In this document: positions 24,097-30,951 of the stretch, piece by piece | Numbering within the stretch: the stretch's first letter is position 1 | Layout: every line of letters begins with the position of its first letter | From: a virus | IMG/VR virus record: IMGVR_UViG_3300028883_000083 | Span: 1-40,026 of that record | Strand: one strand, 5' to 3' | DNA: 40,026 nt | The notes under the pieces: model-generated | What the model was told of the DNA's origin: nothing | The model's database searches: none | What the model saw: the letters and a program-made list of their open reading frames with translations, nothing else | Translations under genes and position numbers: made by a program

Positions 24097-24605
24097 GACA
24101 AGCCCCCATGTGCCCAGCTCCCCACCGCTCCCCACACCTGGGCGCTTCGACGTAGTGTCAGCCACTTACGGGAAAGAGCCCGTGTGACCATCACTGGGTG
24201 CCCATGCTGCTTTGAGGCCTTTGTTGCAGTGCAGCGACTTACGAAAAGTGTGCGGAGGATGACCAGCGGTGACCAGCTCCCCACGCCTGGCCACCGGGGG
24301 CACCCTGCTGCCGAGTGATGGGTGCTGCACCCCTGTGCATCCTCAACACTCCGAAATTTTCCAGTGTCCCACAATGACTTAGCTCGACGGAGTGAACATG
24401 CTGCACCCTTGTGCATCCTTTTTCGACGAGTAGCCAGACTATTTGGAATGGCACTTTTTCCCGCAAGCCCCTGCTCCTCATGGCGTTGTGGCATTTTCTC
24501 GGAGCGATGCATGCTGCACCCATGCTCATGGTTCACTCCGCAAAAACGGGCGTTGTCCCACAATGACTTAGTGAGAGGAGCGATGCATGCTGCACCCATG
24601 CTCAT
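24093..24605 (-). CDS. Possible gene (170 aa) spanning the terminase repeat region
   Basis: This frame starts at an ATG with AAGGAGGGG upstream, overlaps the small terminase stop as ATGA, and its own stop overlaps the terL ATG as ATGA, so it is bounded exactly like a coupled gene. The product is Cys/His-rich, with KSLWDNARFCGV and KSLWDTGKFRSV 63 residues apart because of a 189-bp duplication. Against coding: third codon positions lack the strong GC bias of the neighbours, and a 30-bp identical repeat inside it is read in two different frames. It may instead be non-coding, carrying the packaging site. No family recognised. Confidence 0.4.
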   Translation of the reverse strand: MSMGAACIAPLTKSLWDNARFCGVNHEHGCSMHRSEKMPQRHEEQGLAGKSAIPNSLATRRKRMHKGAACSLRRAKSLWDTGKFRSVEDAQGCSTHHSAAGCPRWPGVGSWSPLVILRTLFVSRCTATKASKQHGHPVMVTRALSRKWLTLRRSAQVWGAVGSWAHGGLS

Positions 24606-24606
24606 G
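24323..24606. repeat. Diverged 189-bp tandem duplication with four TGCTGCACCC iterons
   Basis: TGCTGCACCC occurs at 24323, 24399, 24512 and 24588, spaced 76, 113 and 76 bases. The block from 24323 thus recurs 189 bases later and aligns without gaps over about 100 bases; GTCCCACAATGACTTAG recurs at 24366 and 24555. GGAGCGATGCATGCTGCACC plus CATGCTCATG (30 bases) is identical at 24501-24530 and 24577-24606. Lying between the terminase genes, it is a candidate cos/pac or small-terminase binding site. Confidence 0.85.
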
Positions 24607-25354
24607 CTTCCCCTCCTTCCACTGACTCAACCGGGGGTGCCAAGGTGGGTGAGCTGGAGGACTCAAACGACATGAGGTCGCTACCCACCTCAGCATCCGG
24701 TTTTGTCACGACTGCCTCAACACCGCTCGCAGCTTGGGAGAGTACGAACGATACTTGTCTCAGGGTTGTCTGGTTGATGGCTACGGTGGCTGCGGCCTCC
24801 CCGGTGACCCCTCTTGAGGTGAGCGCCTCGATAAGCCTCTCCACGTCATCCCCCGCCTCGTCCTGTATCTGCCTGAGGATTGCCAGCTTCTGCCGGAGCT
24901 TGACTATGTCAGATATCTCATCGCCATTCTTGCCGACAAGCGAGTCGACTTTCTCGTAGAGGACGCTCAGCTCCTCAATGCGGTTCTTCTTGTGGGCAAG
25001 AGGCACTCGGGTAAAGTCCTGAAGAAAAGCTGCCTGCATCTGCGACAGAGTGATTGGAGGGATTGCATTGATGACCTTCCGGACACAGCCGGTGGTGACC
25101 TTGATTGGCGTGAAGCCGTACTCCTCGCCGTACTCCTTTGACTCGAGACGGTCTCTGATGGTGCTGGGTGAAAGTACGAATGCCCCTATCTGGGAGCGGA
25201 CGAAATGATGATGCTGCTCCTGCAACTTCCTCTTCCCCCTCGTCCATGTCACACTGGCCTTGGCCTTGGTTTTTGTGCTCTTGCGCGTTGCCACCTGTGA
25301 CACTCCCTTCAGGAACTGTATACTCTTAACCTCGAGAGAGGAGAGGGGTTCCAT
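24602..25354 (-). CDS. Putative terminase small subunit
   Basis: A 250-residue protein located one gene upstream of terL. Residues 20-100 are basic and helical with a possible helix-turn-helix (FVLSPSTIRDRLESKEYG); residues 120-185 form a coiled coil (RIEELSVLYEKVDSLVGKNGDEISDIVKLRQKLAILRQIQDE). This DNA-binding head plus oligomerisation helix plan is that of small terminases, which recognise the packaging site. The Ser/Pro/Glu tail is disordered. An alternative GTG start at 25292-25294, with AAGGGAG ahead, would remove 20 residues and has the better ribosome site. Confidence 0.6.
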   Translation of the reverse strand: MEPLSSLEVKSIQFLKGVSQVATRKSTKTKAKASVTWTRGKRKLQEQHHHFVRSQIGAFVLSPSTIRDRLESKEYGEEYGFTPIKVTTGCVRKVINAIPPITLSQMQAAFLQDFTRVPLAHKKNRIEELSVLYEKVDSLVGKNGDEISDIVKLRQKLAILRQIQDEAGDDVERLIEALTSRGVTGEAAATVAINQTTLRQVSFVLSQAASGVEAVVTKPDAEVGSDLMSFESSSSPTLAPPVESVEGGEA

Positions 25355-25416
25355 CAGAAAGATGCCTCTACATTGGAAGACTGCAAAGACTTTTAATTAA
25401 ATTTATTTTAGATTGA

Positions 25417-25430
25417 GCTTAATGTTAAGC
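25417..25430. promoter_or_regulatory. 14-bp perfect dyad, candidate operator
   Basis: GCTTAA and TTAAGC flank TG in a perfect inverted repeat. It overlaps the -35-like TTGCTT of the putative late promoter, so a regulator bound there would block or guide RNA polymerase. The wHTH protein at 36369-36749 is one possible ligand, by inference only. Confidence 0.45.
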
Positions 25431-25456
25431 AAGGCAAGGGATTAGAAGAGAGGGGT

Positions 25457-25491
25457 GGGAAGGTGACCTTTGGAGGTAAGACCACCTTCCC
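25457..25491 (-). terminator. Hairpin terminator after the TAGT-like gene
   Basis: GGGAAGGTG and CACCTTCCC form a 9-bp perfect stem with a 17-base loop that itself contains ACCT/AGGT. The minus-strand downstream sequence ACCCCTCTCTTCT is pyrimidine-rich but not a pure T tract. It lies 26 bases after the stop at 25517. Confidence 0.6.
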
Positions 25492-25516
25492 TGCGCTGCC
25501 GTGCCCCTAAACCAAG

Positions 25517-26359
25517 TCAGTCGAACAAGTTGCGCTGCTGGGCCTCGTACTTTTTGCGCTTGAGCGGCCACCGCATGACCAGCTGACCACCATGCGAATG
25601 CCCGGCATTCTCGCGGAAAACGCCCGGCCACTTGGCCATGAGCTGGGCGTTGGCGGAGCGCTCCTGGGCCTCTCCGCGCACGTTGTGGGCCTGGAGGCCC
25701 CCCTTGTTCTCCCACCGCAAGTACTCAGCGTACACCTGCTCAACTCGCACTACGGCCCCGTATTCCTCAAGGTGCTGGCACGAATAATCGTAGTCTTCCT
25801 TGAGCGTGAACGTGGGGTCAAAACGCAAGTGGGTTGGTCGGACTGCGATAAGCCGAGTGATTATGAAGCCGTGAGTGTGGTATACCTCGTTCTTGACAGC
25901 GGCCATCCAGCATGAGTGGTGCTTTGCGGGCAACCCTGCCAGGTGGGCCTCGGGTACGTTCTGGAATGCCGCCCAGAACTCGTTGATGACGTGCCCGAAC
26001 TCGAGCTTTATGCCCTCACACTGGGTCTCGCCTTTGCGCTTGCCCCGCTTTATGACCTTGTCGCGGGAGAAGGACTGCAAGTCGTCGTCGCACATCACGC
26101 ACACTGCATCGTGCCGGAAGGCGTGCTCCAATGCGATGTTCCGCACTCGGGGCAACCGCCCCTTGGGATTCCGGTCGTCCACGTGCACTATGGTGGGGGT
26201 GTGGGTCTTGAGCTTGCGGGCCTCGGCGAGGTACTCGGGAGCGTCGTCCTGCACGAACCACGTTGCCGGGCCAATCAGCGCTGTGAGGGGCGCTACGTTC
26301 TCGGGGCGTCCGGACGACACCACCGCCACGTACCAGTTGCGTAAGTCGCTACGTATCAT
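25517..26359 (-). CDS. TAGT-like GT-A glycosyltransferase, probable DNA base glycosyltransferase
   Basis: A 280-residue protein resembling the TET-associated glycosyltransferase (TAGT) family, predicted to glycosylate hydroxymethylated bases in phage DNA. Visible features: VAVVSSGRPENV at 11-22 (nucleotide-sugar strand and loop), LPRVRNIALEHA at 69-80, the metal-binding CDDDLQSF at 90-97 (DXD), and FDPTFTLKEDYDYS at 180-193, then GG at 220-221, the usual C-terminal acceptor/catalytic region. ATG overlaps the upstream stop as ATGA. It ends the 29188 operon. No TET/JBP dioxygenase is visible, so the hydroxymethylated base may come from the TS-like gene at 32588. A related GT-A sugar transferase for a protein is the alternative. 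Confidence 0.7.
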   Translation of the reverse strand: MIRSDLRNWYVAVVSSGRPENVAPLTALIGPATWFVQDDAPEYLAEARKLKTHTPTIVHVDDRNPKGRLPRVRNIALEHAFRHDAVCVMCDDDLQSFSRDKVIKRGKRKGETQCEGIKLEFGHVINEFWAAFQNVPEAHLAGLPAKHHSCWMAAVKNEVYHTHGFIITRLIAVRPTHLRFDPTFTLKEDYDYSCQHLEEYGAVVRVEQVYAEYLRWENKGGLQAHNVRGEAQERSANAQLMAKWPGVFRENAGHSHGGQLVMRWPLKRKKYEAQQRNLFD

Positions 26360-26727
26360 GCAACACCCCCCATCGGCGGATACCGCCTCTGCCGCTGGGA
26401 CGGCAATAACACTCGCTCACACCTTTCCCCGGAGAGCAGGGCTTCGGCCTGGGCTGCCGTTACCGGCTGAGCGCCGATGGACACAAGGCGCTTCCGCTCC
26501 TCGTCGGTCACCCAGATTACCGTCCGCCCGGACGGATGGTGCTGCTCGGTGGCCAGCCTTGCCTGGCGGGGCACCCCGGCCCCTACCGCAAGCAGCCGCA
26601 AGGCAGAGACCGCATCACACGTCGGCGGTGCGGCGAACAACCGCGACATCCGCGCAAAGCGCCCCCGCTCCGACGATGCCCTCCGCGAGTTGTCCACGAA
26701 CAGATTCCTGAAGTATACATAGTTCAT
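26356..26727 (-). CDS. Hypothetical protein (123 aa)
   Basis: Basic protein coupled by ATGA overlaps on both sides (stop over the glycosyltransferase start, start over the gene upstream). Contains TVIWVTDEERKRLVSIGAQPVTAAQAEALLSGERCERV, which reads like a short strand followed by a helix-turn-helix-like pair. I do not recognise it. Being fused translationally to the TAGT-like gene, it might assist that enzyme. Confidence 0.6.
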   Translation of the reverse strand: MNYVYFRNLFVDNSRRASSERGRFARMSRLFAAPPTCDAVSALRLLAVGAGVPRQARLATEQHHPSGRTVIWVTDEERKRLVSIGAQPVTAAQAEALLSGERCERVLLPSQRQRRYPPMGGVA

Positions 26728-26999
26728 TCTGGCACCCCCTCTCGGGCTATCACGGCCCGCATGACGTGCAGGGACATCTCGGAGTTGGCAACCGCCATAT
26801 TGTGCAAATCACACATGTGGGCAGCGATGGCGCACATGTTGGCAGCGATGGCGTCGGAGAACGTTACGCGGAAAAAGCCGTAGTCCTTGTCCTCCTCGTC
26901 GAAGATTATGAGCACCTGCGAAGCGTTCACGCGCTTCCACTCCCAGTAGCTGCCGTAGCACAACGCAGCGGCATGTTCGATTCTTTCCTTGTCATCCAT
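26724..26999 (-). CDS. Hypothetical protein (91 aa)
   Basis: ATG at 26997-26999 follows GCGAGGAG. The sequence mixes YGSYWEWKRVNASQVLIIFDEEDKDYGFFRVTF, a beta hairpin pattern, with an Ala/Met/His-rich helix (AIAANMCAIAAHMCDLHNM). No family recognised. Part of the accessory operon. Confidence 0.6.
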   Translation of the reverse strand: MDDKERIEHAAALCYGSYWEWKRVNASQVLIIFDEEDKDYGFFRVTFSDAIAANMCAIAAHMCDLHNMAVANSEMSLHVMRAVIAREGVPE

Positions 27000-27000
27000 C

Positions 27001-27594
27001 TCACTCCTCGCTTTCTTTCAGGGCGGCACGGGCCTTTTTGAGAGCAAACCTAACACTCGCCGCACATGGGCCACAAGTATGACACCCATCATTATCTTTG
27101 AGGAACCATTGACGTTGGGCTGAATCCATGATAGCTCCATAACCAACCCCCTCACAGAGTGGTCTTACAGCATCGTCTTCTGGTGCCCGGATGTTTTTTG
27201 CCCGGTCACCATCGCAATCGCATAACTGTAGGAGTTCGATGCATCTCTCCAACGCCCCCCTCATCTTGGCGGTACGCTGCTCGGCGTACTCCGTCAGCAG
27301 GGCGGCGAGGCGGGCGGTAATTCTCTCGGTTGCGGCTATGGCTTGGTCCGATTCGACCGCACGCTCGTATTGCATCATTGCTTCGGTCAATTCATCATCG
27401 CACCACATGTTGCCCGCCCACTCCTGCGCCGACTGCGGCGGGGCGGTGGTTACTTCTTCCCGCAGCCTCTCGCACTCGGCCTTGAGCGCGGCGATCTCAT
27501 CTTCTACCGCATTGCTGATAGCTTCGGTTAATCGGCGAACCCTGCTCGCTGCCAGTTCAGCCCTATTCACAAGAGGGTCATTACTTGTCGTCAT
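27001..27594 (-). CDS. Coiled-coil protein with Cys-rich end (197 aa)
   Basis: ATG at 27592-27594 follows GAAGGAGG. Residues 8-50 are a predicted coiled coil (RAELAASRVRRLTEAISNAVEDEIAALKAECERLREEV), a second helical segment follows, and the C-terminal third has CDCDG, then GCHTCGPC, a possible metal site. It contains the only GATC tetramer I found in the window (27493). Similar helical phage proteins of unknown function are common; I cannot assign a role. Confidence 0.65.
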   Translation of the reverse strand: MTTSNDPLVNRAELAASRVRRLTEAISNAVEDEIAALKAECERLREEVTTAPPQSAQEWAGNMWCDDELTEAMMQYERAVESDQAIAATERITARLAALLTEYAEQRTAKMRGALERCIELLQLCDCDGDRAKNIRAPEDDAVRPLCEGVGYGAIMDSAQRQWFLKDNDGCHTCGPCAASVRFALKKARAALKESEE

Positions 27595-27637
27595 CGGCGG
27601 CCTCCTTCGGCCTGACTCTAAATGTGTATTCACTCAT
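27581..27637 (-). CDS. Possible 18-residue leader peptide
   Basis: ATG at 27635-27637 is preceded by GGAGGT seven bases away, and MSEYTFRVRPKEAADDDK ends in TAA at 27581-27583, overlapping the next start by 14 bases. Its own codons contain the Shine-Dalgarno of the following gene (GAAGGAGG), so its translation could couple to or mask it. It is short, so it may be chance. Confidence 0.35.
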   Translation of the reverse strand: MSEYTFRVRPKEAADDDK

Positions 27638-27664
27638 TTCATCTACCTCCTGCCCTCGCGGGCG

Positions 27665-27868
27665 TTATTGGGCGAATGTGTTAGAGAGCAACCCATGCCA
27701 CTCGGTCATTCTGTCCTTGTGTCTACAGTCAAGGCAGGTAACAACCGCCTTGCGCTCATCGTAACTTCTATCGTCGGGGTGTCTTGGGTCTGGCTGTAGC
27801 TTTCCACGCCACAAGCGAGTATTGCGGCTTCCGCACTTTCGGCAACGACGTTTCTTTTGTGCTTTCAT
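27665..27868 (-). CDS. Zn-ribbon protein (67 aa)
   Basis: ATG at 27866-27868 with AAGGAGG upstream. CRKCGSRNTRLW and later CLDCRHKDRM give a four-cysteine zinc ribbon, typical of small nucleic-acid-binding or topoisomerase-like phage proteins. The Lys/Arg-rich start (MKAQKKRR) fits nucleic-acid binding. Function unknown. Confidence 0.7.
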   Translation of the reverse strand: MKAQKKRRCRKCGSRNTRLWRGKLQPDPRHPDDRSYDERKAVVTCLDCRHKDRMTEWHGLLSNTFAQ

Positions 27869-27939
27869 CTCTCCGCCTCCTTTGCCCTCGCGGGCGGTCG
27901 GGGTTAGTGCCAAGGGGCCTCTCGGCCCCTGGCGGTTGG

Positions 27940-28356
27940 TCACCTTGTCACCGTTACTCGCAGGTGGGACAGAACGTGTACAAGCAGCTGCTTTATGTCG
28001 TAGCCCCGCTCCTCCACCGGATTATGGCCGAATCCGCGCCACACCCATGTGCCCCGGCGACGCACCCACATAGCCGTCGCGGGCGGTGGCTTATAGCCGT
28101 CCCGAGCTATAGCACGACAAACAGCCCGAGCCGCCTTGTACATGAGCGCAAACGTGCCCGGCCGCAAGAACGCGTCCGTGCCCGGCCAACACCCCCCGCT
28201 GACGGCGTACTGTGCTGCTATTTCAGCTGTGACCTCGTCGTCCTTGCCGGTGCGGGGGAAGGAGGCAAAGACGCCCCCACCCCTCAGGCCCTCAACGTCG
28301 AAATGCCCGAACTCGTCGTCCGGCACAAACTGAGCGCGATACCTTACTTCTACCAT
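27940..28356 (-). CDS. Hypothetical protein (138 aa)
   Basis: ATG at 28354-28356 after TTAAGGAGG. Contains DDEFGHFDVEGLRGGGVFASF and later a Trp/Arg-rich patch (TAMWVRRRGTWVWRGFG). Some of the body (FALMYKAARAVCRAIARDG) is similar in layout to its neighbour at 28367 (QFELMYRLADAAAGACDD), which suggests the two genes are diverged relatives. No known family. Confidence 0.65.
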   Translation of the reverse strand: MVEVRYRAQFVPDDEFGHFDVEGLRGGGVFASFPRTGKDDEVTAEIAAQYAVSGGCWPGTDAFLRPGTFALMYKAARAVCRAIARDGYKPPPATAMWVRRRGTWVWRGFGHNPVEERGYDIKQLLVHVLSHLRVTVTR

Positions 28357-28366
28357 TGTGTCCTCC

Positions 28367-28843
28367 TTAACCCGTGAATCCAAGAAAGATGCTCGTGGCC
28401 CGGACCAGAAGCCGGTTCAGGTCGGTGTCGCAGATAGCGCCCTCCGAGCAGCCGAGCCAGCCCCAGCGGCGCTGTGCTCCCCGCCCGTTGCCGATACGGC
28501 CGTATTCGAAGAGTCGCTGACAGCCGGCAGGCGACTGCACTTCGGGGTCGTCGCAAGCGCCCGCAGCCGCATCGGCCAGCCGGTACATCAGTTCAAACTG
28601 TTCCGGCGTTACGTACTCGTAGAAACTGGACCGCCAGCAGCACTGCTGGTCGCTGTACAAATGTGCCATCCGCTCGACAAGCTGGAACTCCGGCTCGTCT
28701 CCGCTGTGCGGTGCGAACGTGGCAAGGTGGTGTGAGCCACGGTGGTCGCGGCCCCATACCTCAAAAGAGTTGGCACCGGGGCCCCGGCGAACCTGATACT
28801 CGTTCAGGGCGCTCGGGTCGAAGTTTCTGTCTTCTGTGTTCAT
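28367..28843 (-). CDS. Hypothetical protein (158 aa), diverged relative of the 27940 gene
   Basis: ATG at 28841-28843 follows GGAGG. It begins with a short beta region (YQVRRGPGANSFEVWG) and has FELMYRLADAAAGAC in the middle, matching the FALMYKAARAVCRAI of the next gene in order and spacing. This looks like a duplicated small accessory gene. Function unknown; no metal or catalytic motif. Confidence 0.65.
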   Translation of the reverse strand: MNTEDRNFDPSALNEYQVRRGPGANSFEVWGRDHRGSHHLATFAPHSGDEPEFQLVERMAHLYSDQQCCWRSSFYEYVTPEQFELMYRLADAAAGACDDPEVQSPAGCQRLFEYGRIGNGRGAQRRWGWLGCSEGAICDTDLNRLLVRATSIFLGFTG

Positions 28844-28873
28844 CGTAGAGTCCTCCAAAAACGTAAAAAAGGT

Positions 28874-29188
28874 TCAGACCTTGCGAACGCCACCGTCCGC
28901 CACCAAAAGCATCGCACGCATTTCGGAAAGGTCGCAATCGCTGCTGACGTCAAACTGGAAAGTCACAACTGCGCTCTCTCCCAGCCCGTGCCGGTCCCAC
29001 ACCATTCCTTCCGGGGCCCACAGCTGGAAAATCATGTCGTCCCCGGCCCGCGAAGCTGCCACAAAGCCACCGTGCCCGGCGACCGTTGCCACCAGAGAGC
29101 GGTAGTAGGCTTTGGCCTCGATGGCCTTGCTGGAGTTGCGGCGGAAGATTGTCCCCCGGAAGCGCTTGTCGGTGAAGTTGTAGTCCAT
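28874..29188 (-). CDS. Hypothetical protein (104 aa), first gene of the accessory operon
   Basis: ATG at 29186-29188 preceded by the leader AACCAAGGAG that also precedes the gene at 2722. The protein is beta-rich (GDDMIFQLWAPEGMVWDRHG, SAVVTFQFDV) with a basic N-terminal part. No family recognised. As the first gene behind the conserved motif it is likely expressed early and strongly. Confidence 0.65.
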   Translation of the reverse strand: MDYNFTDKRFRGTIFRRNSSKAIEAKAYYRSLVATVAGHGGFVAASRAGDDMIFQLWAPEGMVWDRHGLGESAVVTFQFDVSSDCDLSEMRAMLLVADGGVRKV

Positions 29189-29210
29189 TTGTGTCTCCTT
29201 GGTTTAGTTT

Positions 29211-29232
29211 CTTGCTACACGAGTAATATCGG
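29211..29232 (-). promoter_or_regulatory. Conserved promoter/leader motif, copy B
   Basis: On the minus strand it reads CCGATATT-ACTC-GTGTAGCAAG, matching copy A at 2746-2767 at 17 of 22 positions, 22 bases before the ATG at 29188. ATATTA could be a -10 box, with TTGTGT 18 bases upstream. The shared distance to the start codon suggests a common promoter plus 5' leader. Confidence 0.55.
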
Positions 29233-29543
29233 TGTTTTTGAAAGAAAACACAAGAGTTTTTTCACATTTTCCGTCGATTCCACAGAAGCCCGAGCAACAC
29301 AGAAGGTTGCGCGTGACGATTTTTTTGCGACGTTCCCGCTGGAACAAGAAATCTGTCCCATTTTTATTCTGCGTGGCGCCATCTTGCTCCCGCGCAATGC
29401 TTTGCGATGGGAATTTTGAGTCACGTTTTTGCGAGCGACCCAGCGCCGACCCTGCCGTCCGGACACTGACCTGACGATGCACCGCCCCCATCCGACGACG
29501 AACAGCGCTCCAGCGTCCTTGCAGCGTCCTGCAAATACGGCCA

Positions 29544-29565
29544 GGAGGGGCGTCCAGGCCCCTCC
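29544..29565 (-). terminator. GC hairpin after the replication/modification operon
   Basis: GGAGGGGC and GCCCCTCC form an 8-bp perfect stem with a 6-base loop 14 bases past the stop at 29580. There is no T tract, so it may stall or stabilise the transcript rather than terminate by itself. Confidence 0.45.
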
Positions 29566-29579
29566 AAGCCGGCAGTGGC

Positions 29580-29966
29580 TTACGAATCGGCACCTGCACC
29601 GTCCTCCGGCGGCAGGCCTTGGCAGGCGGCCTTTGTTTCGCGGATGATGGCAGCGGCTGCGGCCTCCGCCTTTGCATGGCAAGCAGCAAGGGCAGACTCG
29701 AGGGAAAAGTGGACTTCTTCGACGGAAGCCTCAAGTGCGTATTGCCCGGTTTCAGGCCTTTCCAATCGAATCTTCACCACCGCACCACACTCGCTGCCTC
29801 CGCTAGCGGCCAAGGCAACTATGCGGCCCTCTTTCGGCACATAGCGCCAAGGGCCACCGGGGGCACGCCCGGCCACCCACACCTGACGCCCGCCAAACAG
29901 CATCCCGGCAGCCAACTTCATAACGCCCAACTCCGGGGCTGTGCTCGTCTCAAATTTTGCTGGCAT
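29580..29966 (-). CDS. Hypothetical protein (128 aa)
   Basis: Last gene of the operon, overlapping the GT-B gene by 17 bases. The first half is beta-rich (MLFGGRQVWVAGRAPGGPWRYVPKEGRIVAL), the second half is an Ala/Glu helix (ESALAACHAKAEAAAAAII). No family recognised. Proximity to the glycosyltransferase makes a supporting role possible. Confidence 0.6.
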   Translation of the reverse strand: MPAKFETSTAPELGVMKLAAGMLFGGRQVWVAGRAPGGPWRYVPKEGRIVALAASGGSECGAVVKIRLERPETGQYALEASVEEVHFSLESALAACHAKAEAAAAAIIRETKAACQGLPPEDGAGADS

Positions 29967-30951
29967 TGTGTCGTTCCTCCATCTTGTCTATGAACTGTTC
30001 CAGTTTCGGTAGCTGAAATTCTGAATTGAAGTGCTGCATTGCCACGTCGCGAAGCGCCGTCGGCGTTTCAGTCGGCCAGATGCGCCCCGCCTTCTCCACA
30101 AACTCATCGACGGTGCCAAAGCACAAGTCGGCACCGAATAGGTCAGCAGCCCCCGGCCACGCGTGCACCAACACCCGACGCCCTGCAGCCATGGCCTCGA
30201 TTACTGCGTGCGGGCAGCCCTCCCAGGGAGACGTGGACACCACGAGGTCGGCGTCCTCCAGGTGCCCCGCCATCTCCTCGGGGGTGCACCACCCGTGGAA
30301 CTTGACGACACCCCCACGGCTGGCAACCGGGGCACTCACTATGGCCTCGAAGTACTGCTCAAAACGGGCACTTTGCCACTCCCCACACAAGTGCAATTCC
30401 GTGCCTGCCTGATAGCGCATCAGCAGGGCCATGTAGCACTGGAGTAGGAGCGGAATGCCCTTTTTGTGGTTCAGGTAGCCGAAGTGATACAACCGCCTTG
30501 GGGGCACGTCGGCTATTCGCCTCACGATGGGGGTGGCCGCGACCGGCACCGAATTGTGAATCACGGTTGTTTCAGGCACAATCGACCTGAACACCTGCGG
30601 ATGTGCCTTGTTCGCATACTCCCGCACGTGCTCCGCCACAAACACAACGCCGTCCACACGACGCCAGTCCACCATGTGCAGAAGCCGGGGCTCGAATACC
30701 TCGTACGACCGCAGGTGGGTGACTATGCAGGGGCTGTCAGGCAGCATCGCTTTTGTGACAACGGCAAGGCTCGGGTCAGCCCAGGTGCTGAGGATTATGT
30801 CGGCATCATGTGCCGCCATCGTAATCTCAGCCGCAGAGGGGCCACCCAGCATAAGGCGGACGGTGTTCCCTCGGCTCTTGAAATAATCCGCATACATGGC
30901 CGCGAACTTATTATTGAACCGATTCAGAATAAGTAGTCGTTTTCCCTTCAT
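29950..30951 (-). CDS. GT-B glycosyltransferase (GT4-like)
   Basis: A 333-residue enzyme. N-terminal Rossmann strand MKGKRLLILNRFNN, then VIHNSVP at 130-136 (typical linker between domains), FGYLNHKKGIPLLL at 157-170 (donor phosphate-binding loop) and STSPWEGCPHAVIEAMAAGRRVLV at 239-262, which carries the E-x7-E motif of GT4 enzymes. It likely transfers a nucleotide-activated sugar, perhaps onto a modified base or a sugar already attached. ATG overlaps the upstream stop as ATGA, linking it to the methyltransferase operon. Confidence 0.8.
   Translation of the reverse strand: MKGKRLLILNRFNNKFAAMYADYFKSRGNTVRLMLGGPSAAEITMAAHDADIILSTWADPSLAVVTKAMLPDSPCIVTHLRSYEVFEPRLLHMVDWRRVDGVVFVAEHVREYANKAHPQVFRSIVPETTVIHNSVPVAATPIVRRIADVPPRRLYHFGYLNHKKGIPLLLQCYMALLMRYQAGTELHLCGEWQSARFEQYFEAIVSAPVASRGGVVKFHGWCTPEEMAGHLEDADLVVSTSPWEGCPHAVIEAMAAGRRVLVHAWPGAADLFGADLCFGTVDEFVEKAGRIWPTETPTALRDVAMQHFNSEFQLPKLEQFIDKMEERHNASKI

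Larger units (their letters stand above)
25355..25516. promoter_or_regulatory. Regulatory gap before the virion operon
   Basis: A 162-bp gap. It contains a strong hairpin (25457-25491) just after the TAGT-like gene and then AT-rich DNA with TTGCTT-N17-AAAATA on the minus strand, a plausible -35/-10 pair, and a perfect GCTTAA-TG-TTAAGC dyad overlapping that -35. It very probably ends the 29188 operon and starts the late (virion) operon. Confidence 0.55.
29189..29579. other. Intergenic region B between two operons
   Basis: A 391-bp gap with no credible gene. From 29211 to about 29420 it is AT-rich, with several T and A runs; the rest is GC-rich. It holds the conserved motif (29211-29232), the words TCCAGCGTCCTT (29509-29520) and GAGGGGCGTCCAGGCC (29545-29560) also present in the gap at 2723-3084, and a hairpin at 29544-29565. 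Frames on both strands have no ribosome site and skewed composition. Confidence 0.7.

Noticed and set aside
29204-29734. Overlapping open frames across the gap at 29189-29579
   Set aside because: They have no ribosome site, run out of frame into the gene at 29580, and their composition differs from the neighbours.
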